A DNA stretch of 64,000 bases, from positions 1-64,000 of the forward strand of contig JAHGAU010000046.1 in assembly GCA_019925105.1 (NCBI GenBank). Direction: 5' to 3'. The notes under the pieces were generated by a model. The model was not told the origin of the DNA. It searched no databases and worked only from the letters and a program-made list of their open reading frames with translations. A program made the translations under genes and the position numbers. Source of the DNA: Niebla homalea. Taxonomy: Eukaryota > Ascomycota > Lecanoromycetes > Lecanorales > Ramalinaceae. Below, in pieces: positions 32,801 to 42,374 of this stretch. Position 1 is the first letter of the stretch; each line of letters opens with the position of its first letter.

Positions 32801-35626
32801 TTAATTCTTTATAAGGGTTTTATTATTAAGATAGTCTTATTAATTATTTTATTTAATACCTTTATTACTTACTTTATAAAGAAATTAATCCGGTTTTTAT
32901 TATTTAATTAAGGGAGGTCCGCGAATTATATTATTATTTCCCCCGTTTTTATATAAACCTTTATTTCTTTAATTATTTTTTACGCCTTCCTTATTAATAA
33001 TAATATAATTATATTAATAATTTAATTTAAGGTTATTTATATCGGTATATAATTTGAGTTATATTTTAAGTCCTTTTATAGCCTATATATTACGACCGCG
33101 TTAATAACTTTTTCCGTATTAAAAATTAAATTAATTATTGTTTTAAATTTACGGCTTTTTTACGTAATAATTTTTTATAATATTAATAATAAAAAATTAG
33201 CTTAAACGATAATTATTAATAGGTTATCCGATTTAATATAATTTATTATACGTTTTTCTTTATTCTATATATAATAATATAAATTAAAATCTTTAAGTAA
33301 TATATATTTATTTAAAGTAATTAAAACCTTTTTAAGTAATAATATTATAGAAAATTTTTCTTTATTAATCGGCGGCGGGTTATATATATTATAAATATTA
33401 AAATCGCCCTTTAAGTCCCCTTTTTTTATAATATAAAGTATATAAAGGTTTTTATTATAATAAGTAATATCCTAGTTATTTACGTTAAGCCGTTTATTTA
33501 TAAAAAAATATATTCTGGTCGTTTTATCTTTTTTAAAGGTTAAATAAAACCTTTCCCTTAAGTTAATAAATAAATATATATATAGGTTATATAGTAATTC
33601 CTATATTATTATAACGTTAACGTCTTTAATTTCTTTAAATTTAAATATTAATATTACGGCTTTAATTCTTTTATTATAAATATTATATTATATTACTTTT
33701 AAAAATATTAATATATTATATATTAATCTTTATAAAGGCTTTTTCTTTTATATCCGTTTAAGTTACGGACTTCTTATTAAAATTAAACGTTTTTTAATTA
33801 AATATTTTCTTAATTATTATTAAAGATATAAAACGGCCGGCTTTTAAGGTTAAGATTATAAGGAACTTTCTTTTTTTTTATTATTATTTATTTTTTATTA
33901 TTTAATTAATTAAGCTTACGTTTTAAGGCTGTTTTTAATTAATTTATTAAATTAATCTCGTATATATTATATTATTAAATTTTCGCGGTTATCCGGGTTT
34001 TTTTATATTTAATTTTTTTAATTCTTATTATATATTTAGAATCTTATATTAGGTATCCTTCCTTATTATATATAACGTATTTAAACGTACCCTTTATAAG
34101 CCCCTTAATTATTAGCTTTATATATTTATAAATATTATAACCTTTAACGTAAATTATATATTTTATAATATTAAAATATTTTATAATAATATATTTATAA
34201 TTTTAATACTTAAAATATTAATAAATATTAGCCGTTTTATTTTATAATTAAGTTATTTTAAAAAATCCTTTTTTAATAATCTTTTTATTTAAGATATTAT
34301 TATATATTTTTATTAACGTTACGCTTAATATAATAATAAAATACCTTTTTATACGTTTTAAGGAATTAAATCTTTTTATTACCGGCGGAAGCTTATAATT
34401 AACGATCTTAAGTTTTAAATAAAAAACCGTATTCTTTTTTTTATATTCCTTAATATAGTTTTTCTTTCGGCTTCCTTAAAATATAATAAATATATTTTAT
34501 TTATTACGACGGTAAATAATTACCTTAAAACCTTAATTAACTTATACTTTTTTTTATTAATTTAAGTTTTAAACCTTTTTAAGTTTTCTTTTTACTTTTA
34601 AAGACGTTATATTAAGAAGGATATCCCCACTTTATAGTTTATATATTATAATAATTTATTCTATTAATAATTCCGTTATTACCTTAAAAGCTTTTATTAA
34701 TTATAACGGGTTTATTTTTATTACCGTATTCTTCTTTTTATTATTAAATAAGCGGACTATTATTATTTTTATTTTCCTTAATATAATTCCTTTTTCCTTT
34801 ATTATCTTTTTATTATTTATTACGGGTACCCTTTTTATTACCTTTATTACCTAACTTTTTTTTATTTAAAAAACCGTTATTTTTATACCCTCGCCTTATA
34901 TACTTAACCTTAGGCCGCCGTCTTTACTTTTTATTAACGCCCTTACTCCCGCCCCTTAAAAGCCCCGTAAGTGCTCCGTTTCCCCCAGTTTTATTTTTAC
35001 CTTTATATAAAAGTCCTTTATACCTTTTAATTTAATCTATAATATCGGTTAGGGTTTTAACGTAATATCCTTTTACTTTATTATAAGGAGTTTTTTTAAA
35101 GCCTTTATTACCTCCCTTATTACCCTTTTACCCTCCCTTATTAAGCGACGTATTATTTCCGTTTTTTACTTTTAATCCCTTAAGGTCCCGTCCTCCTTAT
35201 TAACTTTATTTCCTTTTTATATACCCTTAATAATACTTTTACCGTAATTTTCCCACCTTTTCCCTCCGCTCGTATCCTTTATTATTAATATTATACCGGC
35301 CTTCTTACCCCCTTATTTACCTATTATTTCCGCATTATTATTATGCGTTTTACGCGCTTTACTATATGTATTCTATTAATTTTAATTTCCTTATTTACTT
35401 TAAGCGTTATCCGGCTTATTATTATTATATTACCCGTATACGTTATCGCCGTTTCTATTAATATAGGTTATTTACCCGTTTACTACCTTATTCTTAACCA
35501 TTACGTTACTTCCTTTTATCGCACTTAATATACTCCCCTTATTATCGCTAGAGCTATGCATATACGCATCGTTTTGGGCCTCTGGGGTCCCTTTGTTCGT
35601 CGCCATCCTTTCAATATTATTTTCCT
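29816..35626 (-). mobile_element. LINE A (Tad1-like), full-length, RIP-degraded, nested in B
   Basis: The element is 5.8 kb and flanked by a 13-bp target-site duplication AGTTAAATTATAT (29803-29815 and 35627-35639). Its 3' tail is a four-base repeat (TCAA on the minus strand; TGATTGATTGATT on plus at 29816), preceded by the conserved stretch ATACTACGGGTCTAGCTAAG. Its 5' end carries the start word ATGGCGACGAACAAAGGGAC on the minus strand at about 35606. Uninterrupted sequence across the same target is seen in LINE C near 45.74 kb. The element is therefore younger than B. Confidence 0.85.
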
Positions 35627-38052
35627 AGTTAAATTATATAATAATTATTAATAGTTCCTTAAATTTAATATAATTAATTATATAACCATTTTTATTCTAT
35701 TAAACGTAATAAAAATTAAAGTTTTTTATTAAAAAAATATTTATTAAATACGGTTATAATATCCTTAAATAATAAGATTATAAAGGGTTTTTTTTATTGG
35801 CCGGTAACGGATTATACGTATTATAAATATTTAAATTATCCTTAATATCTTTTTCTTATATAATCCGGAGTATATATAAGTTCCTTCCGTAATAAATAAC
35901 GTTTTAATTATTTATATTTAACCTTTTATTAAAAAAGAAGTACGTTTATATTATTTTATTCCCCTTAAAAATTAAATAAAAACTATCTTTTAAGTTAATT
36001 AAAAAATAAGTATATAGATTATATAATAATTTTTATATCATTATAATATTAATATTTTTTATTTCCTTAAATTTAAATATTAATATTATAACTTTAATTA
36101 TTTTTTTATATATATTATATTATATTACCCTTAAAAGTATAAATATATTAAATATTAACGTCTATTAAACTCTTTTTATTAATATTTATTTATATAAATA
36201 ATTTCTCTTTAAGGTTAAGTATTATTTATTTTAATTTTTTTATTATGATAATAATCTTGGTTAAGCGGTTAATTTTAAAGGTTAATATTGTTATAAGTTT
36301 CCTCTTTTTTATATTATTAATTACCGCGTTTTACTTTTCTTTATTTAATAAGCTTTATTTATATCTTAAGACCGTTTTTAATTATTTTATCGGTTTAAGT
36401 TTATATAAGTTATAACGTTAAACCTTAATTATTTTCCTAATTTCCTTACGTTAAGTCTCCTTTACTTTTATTATATATTATAAGTTTTCACGTTAAATAA
36501 CTATTATTATTATACGTTACGTATTTTAATACGTTTTTTATTAAGCTTTTTATTATTAAGCTAACGTATTTATACGTATTATACCCTTCGGTATATATTA
36601 TATATTTTATATTATTAAAGTATCTCATAATAATATATTTATACCTTTAATATTTAAAGTATTAATAAATATCCGTTACTTAATCTTAAGGTCTCGTTAA
36701 TTTAAGGGACTTACCCTTTATTACCCTTTTATTAAGGATATTATCGTATATTTTTATTAATATTACGCTTAAGATAACTATAAAGTATCTTTTTATATAA
36801 TTAAAAACGTTTAATTTTTTTATTATAAAAAAGGAATTATAATTAATAATCTTTAATTTAAAGTAAAAAATTATATTTTTTTTTTATCCATTTTAAAATA
36901 ACTTCCCTTTCCTCCCCCGTAAATTTTATTAAGTATATCCCGTTTATTATAATAGTGAAAAATTACCTTAATATTTTTACCGTTTTATACCTTTTTTTAC
37001 CGGTTTATCCTTTTGACTTTTCTAGCCTTTTTTTCGTTTTTAATAAGGTTATATTAAGGAAGATATCCCCGTTTTATAATTTATATATTATAATAATTTA
37101 TTCTATTAATGGTTTTCCCGTAACCTTAAACGCTTTTATTAATTATAACGGGTTTATTTTTGCCGTTATATTTTTTTCCTTTTTACTTAATAATTATATG
37201 GTTATTATTTTCGTTTTCCTTAATACCGCCGTTTTTTTTTTGTTTTTATCTTTTTTACTATTAACGTTAATACCGTTTTTATAGCTTTTACTGTTTAATT
37301 TATCCCTGTTCCTTTCTTTAAAGTTTTTTCCGTTACTTCTTTATTTTATACGTATCTTTTCTGTTTTTTTTATTTCCGTCCGTTAACGTTTTTATTATTA
37401 CTTTTTAAGTTCCGCGTAACCTTTCTAACTCCCTTAAATTTCTCCTTATATTTACGTAAAAGTCTTTTACTTTTTATAGTTTGATTTATAGTATTAATTA
37501 GGTCTTTAACGTAATATTTTTCTATATAATTATAAGGAGGCTTTTTAGCGTTTTTACCGTTTCCTCTTTTTTTACTTTTCCCTTACGTATTTAATAATTA
37601 CCTTTTTTTATAACTTATTCCTATTTACTTAATATCTTTTCATTTTTACTTAACTTTCTCCCAATTTATATATATTTAATAAAACCTTTTATATCTCCGT
37701 TTACCTTTTATCCGTCCCCACGTACCGTCCTCGTCCCCTCCGCTTTTTATTTATTACCTTTTATAATAATATTTTCACGCGTTATATACGTCCCTTTATA
37801 CGTATCTTATTAACTATAAGCTCCCTATTTAATTTAAGGCTTTTTTATCTTATATTTATTACGTTATTTATATAACTTATTACCGTTCTTATTAATTTAA
37901 GCCGTTTGCCCTTTTTCCCTTTTTATTCTTATTATTATTCCGCTTCCGTTTATCGTATTTAAGGTACTATCCTTACTATTACTTAAGCTATATACGCGTG
38001 CATCGTTTCTGACCTCTGGGGTCCCGTTGTTCGTCGCCATTTTCGTTTTCTA
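35627..38052 (-). mobile_element. LINE B, 5' portion, RIP-degraded
   Basis: This continues element B from its junction with A up to the 5' end, where the minus strand reads ATGGCGACGAACAACGGGAC (start codon at 38040-38038). It encodes the gag-like ORF1 and the start of ORF2 in the ancestral element, now full of stops. Confidence 0.8.
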
Positions 38053-38112
38053 CGCTTAATTATTTATAAATACTTTTTATCTTTATAAAGAAATTATTAT
38101 ATAAATTATATA
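38053..38112. other. AT-rich flank between LINE B and the terminal-repeat element
   Basis: Sixty bases of AT-rich host or old repeat DNA. The last five bases (ATATA) are the target-site copy of the adjacent element. Confidence 0.5.
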
Positions 38113-38256
38113 TGTTAGGACGGATAACCACTCGGCCACGGGGGCAAAAGTAGCTAACCTGGGCAGGTAATAGCGCTTAAGGGTAAGCCGCTATTACCAT
38201 ATAAGGGGTGTTAAGCCCTAAGGGCCACCCCTGCGGGGTACGCATAGGCGCTAACA
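38113..38256 (-). repeat. Terminal direct repeat (3' LTR in the inferred sense)
   Basis: This is 144 bp with ends TGTTAG/CTAACA. It differs from the other copy at two positions (AGCGCTT against AGTGCTT, and TTAAGCCC against TTAGGCCC). Confidence 0.85.
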
Positions 38257-38394
38257 TTACTTCCCCTCCTATGCACTCGTCCCCGAGTGCACAGCCTACT
38301 AAACCACGCCTCTGGGGGGTTACCCCAGGCTGGAGGCCCCGCAAGGCCCGACTTCGGTATCCAGTGAAAGCCCCTATGGGGATCACCTACCGGT

Positions 38395-38945
38395 GGGTTG
38401 AGCCGGTCCCCGCAGGGCACCGCGCTCCAGGGTGAAGCCGACCCCCGCAGGGCACCGTACTTCAGGGTGAGTCGACCCCCGCAGGGTGTCGCACTCGGTA
38501 GGGCTCAGAGGCCCCCGCAAGGGCATGTCCCGAGGTTGAGCCGGTCCCCCGCAGGGTACCGCGCTCCAAGGTGAAGTCGGTCCCCGTAGGGCACCGTACT
38601 TCAGGGTGAGTCGACCCCCGCAGGGTGTCGCACTCGGTAAGGCTTAGAGGCCCCCGCAAGGGCATGTCCCAAGGTTGAGCCGGTCCCCGCAGGGTACCGC
38701 GCTCCAAGGTGAAGTCGGCCCCCGCAGGGCACCGGACTTCAGGTTTCAGTGAGAGCCCCCGCAGGGGGTGACCACTTTGGACTCAGAGGCCCCCGCAAGG
38801 GCATGTTCCGGGGTTGAGCCGGTCCCCCGCAAGGGTACCGCACTCGAAAGGCTCAGAGGCCCCGCAAGGCATGGCCCACTTTTCGGGTTCAGAGGCCCCG
38901 CAAGGCATAACCCACTTTTCGGGTTCAGAGGCCCCCGCAAGGGCA
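38395..38945. repeat. GC-rich palindromic tandem repeats, core CCCCGCAGGG
   Basis: More than fifteen copies of CCCCGCAGGG or CCCCGCAAGG occur at roughly 35-bp spacing, separated by spacers such as GTTGAGCCGGT, GAGTCGA and GGCTCAGAGG. A larger unit of about 140 bp, starting GTCGACCCCCGCAGGGTG, is repeated from 38471 and again from about 38610. Open frames of 65-81 codons here on both strands follow from the lack of A and T and are not taken as genes. Confidence 0.85.
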
Positions 38946-39356
38946 TAACCCAGCCGGCCCTTTAGGACCAGATACCCAACAGTGGAAGGGCACCCGGACC
39001 ACCAAAGACCCGCAGTTGAGCCGGTCCCCGCAGGGCCCGCACTCGAAAATCCCGTATTTAAGCCGATCCCCGGAGGGTACCTAACCGGTCCACTCAGGGC
39101 ATCACGTTTTTGCGCACGAGCCCCCCTGTGGGGTACTCGTTACCCGCAAAGAACTCATTGGCTCAGGCCCACTTTTGAAGTTTCAGGGTTATTCGCACCC
39201 TACTGGCTCGCTTTTGGCCCACGTTTCGGTAGTTTTTGGGCGTTCCGGCCCCTAAATCCACTAGTTTAAGGCCGTTGCGGGCCCCACGCTAGGTGATCTC
39301 ACTCACCCGGGTTCTGAGAAGTGCAGAAAAGGCTTTACCCCAGCTGCGTCTTCCGC

Positions 39357-39452
39357 GAATCGAACCGCCACCTGCCCCTATGTATTCACTTAGGGGGTGC
39401 ACCACCCCTAAGTGCGCTATTATAATGTTAGGACGGATAACCACTCGGCCAC
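39357..39452 (-). other. tRNA-like Pol III box pair spanning the 5' LTR/internal junction
   Basis: On the minus strand TGGCCGAGTGG (39451-39441) is identical to the A-box/D-arm of tRNA-Leu and tRNA-Ser genes, and GGTTCGATTC (39366-39357) matches the B-box/T-arm. The start-to-start distance is about 85 bases, long for a plain tRNA. The interval contains a perfect 10-bp hairpin (CACTTAGGGG/CCCCTAAGTG, 39387-39396 with 39405-39414). The acceptor ends I tried do not pair, so this is not called as a functional tRNA. Confidence 0.45.
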
Positions 39453-39569
39453 GGGGGCAAAAGTAGCTAACCTGGGCAGGTAATAGTGCTTAAGGGTAAG
39501 CCGCTATTACCATATAAGGGGTGTTAGGCCCTAAGGGCCACCCCTGCGGGGTACGCATAGGCGCTAACA
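39426..39569 (-). repeat. Terminal direct repeat (5' LTR in the inferred sense)
   Basis: This is the second 144-bp copy, followed on the plus strand by ATATA (39570-39574), the partner of ATATA at 38108-38112. Confidence 0.85.
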
Positions 39570-40819
39570 ATATAGAATATATATATATTATATACTTATT
39601 TAGTTATTATATATCTTATAATCATAAGCTTAACTATATATATCTCTATAGTATATATTATATTCATTTAATTATTTAATTAAATAATTAAACCGTAATA
39701 TTTAATATAATTAAGTCTTATTTATATTAAAAAACCTTTATAAAAGATATTTACTTAAAGTCATTAAAAACGTTATAATAAAAAATCATAATATAACCCG
39801 GAATTAAAACGCTATTCTATAAATTAAAAGAAATAAATAAATAAGAAAATAGGCTGAATAATATATAAAGATATATCCATAACGTATAAAAAGAAATTAA
39901 AAGAAATAGTTTTTATAATTAATAAATAAATATATTAAATATAATTCTTAAACGAAACATAACATATAAAGTAAAAGAGCTAAAGATTAAAGCCTTGTTT
40001 ATAAATAAGGTAATAAAAAACGTTATAAAAAACGATATAATGAACTTCTAGAAATTATTAAATTTGTTAGAGTATAAGCCCCTCTGGGGTAGATGGAAGG
40101 CAAAGGGTGTATTACGTATAATTAAAGACATTAAAGTACAGAGGTATAAGAGTGAAGGGGCCGAAGGCCCTAATATATCCAGTCAGTAGTACTCCTGGGT
40201 ACCGGATTAACCCCGGGCTTAACCCGGGGTAGGTCCGATAGGGCTTACTTTTAAGCTATTAATACCCTTATACCCTAATATTACCCCTCCCCCCTAAGAA
40301 AGGCTTATTTTTAACCCTGTAAGTATACTGAAAAAGAAAACTTTTTTGAGCTTAAAATTACCCCTCTTACCTATTATTTATAAGCCGGGTAGTTAAAGTA
40401 AGGTCAATATGTTACCCAGCTTACCCGTTACTCATTGACCGGGTAAATACTATAAGAATTACAGGGGTAATATCGTAGCGGTAGCCCGGTAATTAATATA
40501 AGTATATGGGGGTAGGATCGTGGCAGTGGCCCCCGTAATAGGCCTTAAAACGCGGTTTCGTCAGGGGGGTTCTGGGGCAAATATTATTTTTTACGATTTA
40601 CCTTTTTTTAAAAAGATTTTTATAGTCTTTTTATTTTATATATTAAATTTATATTAATAGAAAAACGTATAATCCATATAAATAAATAATATTAATAATA
40701 ATTATTTTAATGACTTTAAGGAGTTATAAAACCGTTTTAAAAAGCTTTTAAGCCTAATAAAAACGTAATATATAATTTATAATATTAAGTTTTAAGCCCG
40801 GGAAATTATTATTTAATTT
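39570..40819. repeat. AT-rich DNA with a less mutated island at 40.07-40.59 kb
   Basis: Most of this is RIP-like sequence with no frame. Between about 40066 and 40590 GC rises. The island starts TGTTAGAGTATAAGCCCC, contains GGGCTTAACCCGGGGT and several GGGTAA/TTACCC words, and on the minus strand would begin TGCCCCAGAA and end CTCTAACA. That could be a solo LTR, but the flanking five bases do not match cleanly, so I leave it as a possibility. The last 12 bases (ATTATTTAATTT, 40808-40819) are the target duplication of LINE D. Confidence 0.45.
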
Positions 40820-41584
40820 GATTGATTGATTTATTTATACTACGGATCTAGTTAAGCTAATTCCGGCGTTCCTTAATACGCGGCCTTTTAACCTTCTTAA
40901 TAACCGTAAAAACCTGATACTTATAACGTTAAGGTAAAAAAACGGCATTTACCAGACTTTTACTTATTACCTTTTAGGGTAAAGAATATTAATAATTATT
41001 TAAAGGGTAGCGATTAATTTATATAACTTTTACGTTTTAATTCTATTAAGGAAATCTATAATATTACGACCGTATTATTATAAGGGTTACCCCCGGACGT
41101 ATAATTCTTCCGTATCTTTACCGATTTACCCAGTATTAATATTAGGTTATACCCTTAAATACCGTTATTAATATATATACCTTCTACCCCTCCGTTATTA
41201 TCGCCGCCGATATTATTATACCTTTTTTTTACGCCGTATTAATATTATAACCTTAAGCCTTTTATTAAGTATAGCCTTTACGCTATTATCCTAAGGATTT
41301 AAACCGGTAATAAGGCTTATTAATTAGATTTTTAGCGACCTTATTTATTTCCGTAATAAGGTTAAATTATATTAATAACTTAATAAATATTATAAATTTA
41401 ACGGCCGCTTATATACTTTATTTTATAAATAATATTTAAAGGTAATCGTAAATATTAACTTTTATTATAAACTTTAACTTAACTTTAATAAATAACGGAT
41501 ATAAAATAAGGATATATATAATATCTTATTCCCTTTATCCGTATTTGAATCCGGCGTTTATCTGATTTCTAATATATATAGTAA
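40820..41584 (-). mobile_element. LINE D, 3' end segment (1 of 4)
   Basis: It starts with the GATT tail repeat and ATACTACGGATCTAGTTAAG, as in LINEs A, C and E. It is interrupted at 41584 by the SINE-like element F. Together the four D segments add up to about 5.8 kb, the full length of the family, and are bracketed by a 12-bp duplication (ATTATTTAATTT at 40808-40819; ATTATCTAATTT at 58957-58968). Confidence 0.8.
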
Positions 41585-42310
41585 GGGGCGAGCGTGGCGG
41601 AATGGCATTTTGAGTACAGAAGATAAACTACAGAATGGTCGAACATTTCAAGGGTGGGGGACGATTTCGTTAAGAGCCCTTAAACCTTATCCGGTAAGTT
41701 ACGTAATTAATATAGATAAAATAATAATAAATATCCGACGATTCGCCGGTACCCGTAGTTAACCTTAAATAAGCCTAATTGCCATATAGGGCCGGTAAAA
41801 AGGGGTTATAAGGATTTAATATTATAAAATTAAAGTTAAGATTAAATAAAATTAATCCGAAAAATTACGTAATAAAATATTTAAAATAAAGTTTAAAAGT
41901 TAAAAGAAATAAAGTTATATAATCGGGGCCGTTTTCCCCCGATTAAGCTTAATATTATTATTAAATCCTTATTACGGATTATAACGTTAAAAAGTAAAGG
42001 ATTCTTAACGGAAATAATAAATTAAGGATTTAAGGTAATTATTAATCTTAATTAAGTTAATATAAAAGACTTAATCGTAATATTAAGGTAAATAATTATA
42101 AGGGAGAGGTTTTTATTTAAATCGGGGTAATATTTAGGGTAAGTTAGGGCTAAGTTAACCGATTACGGTTTCCTCTTCCCTTTTAAAATTGAAACGATAA
42201 GTTCAAAATAAATATAAATATTAAGATAACCGTAACTTAGCCACCAGCATTATAGAACGCCGAAATTAGCTTAAAGTAACTAGACTCGTGTATAAATCAA
42301 TCAATCGATC
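41585..42310 (+). mobile_element. SINE-like element F with tRNA-like head and LINE-type tail
   Basis: This 726-bp plus-strand insertion has an exact 14-bp target duplication AATATATATAGTAA (41571-41584 and 42311-42324). Its first 80 bases are unlike the LINEs. They begin GGGGCGAGCGTGGCGGAATG, where TGGCGGAATGG resembles a Pol III A box and the 5' part of tRNA-Leu, and about 45 bases later comes GGTCGAAC, a shortened B box. Its last 60 bases (GAACGCCGAAATTAGC, then GTATAAATCAATCAATC) match the 3' end of the local LINEs. A tRNA-like head, unrelated body and LINE-shared tail is the classic SINE plan, in which the LINE reverse transcriptase acts in trans. The body is AT-rich with no frame. Confidence 0.6.
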
Positions 42311-42374
42311 AATATATATAGTAAATAGGAAGTAAATTAAACCGTTTATAAATTATTACTTTTCTTTATAATAT
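42311..42374 (-). mobile_element. LINE D segment (2 of 4), between F and C
   Basis: This short piece (AGTAAATAGGAAGTAAATTAAACC) continues the LINE D 3' region after F. It ends with TTTCTTTATAATAT, one copy of the target duplication of LINE C. Confidence 0.75.

Larger units (their letters stand above)
38113..39569 (-). mobile_element. 1,457-bp GC-rich element with 144-bp terminal direct repeats (TRIM-like), not RIP-mutated
   Basis: Two 144-bp direct repeats (38113-38256 and 39426-39569) differ by two transitions. Both begin TGTTAG and end CTAACA, the inverted TG...CA ends of LTRs, and ATATA lies on both outer sides as a 5-bp target duplication. On the minus strand a purine run (AGGAGGGGAAG) ends just before the 38113-38256 repeat, as a polypurine tract would, so I take minus as sense. 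There is no gag or pol frame. The core is GC-rich tandem sequence built on CCCCGCAGGG. The element is thus non-autonomous, like a terminal-repeat retrotransposon in miniature. It keeps CpG and GC while all neighbours are RIP-converted, so it inserted later. Confidence 0.75.

Noticed and set aside
36955..37284. 109-codon hydrophobic plus-strand frame
   Set aside because: It is the antisense of LINE B ORF1; the hydrophobicity comes from T-rich codons.
38395..38945. CRISPR-like array (regular repeats with spacers)
   Set aside because: The spacers are themselves repeated, the organism is a fungus, and a terminal-repeat element contains the array.
38177..39269. Several 65-95-codon open frames in the GC-rich element
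   Set aside because: High GC removes stop codons in every frame, the frames follow the tandem period, and both strands are equally open.
39357..39452. Functional tRNA-Leu or tRNA-Ser gene
   Set aside because: The A and B boxes fit, but the acceptor and T-arm stems do not pair, so only a tRNA-like feature is reported.
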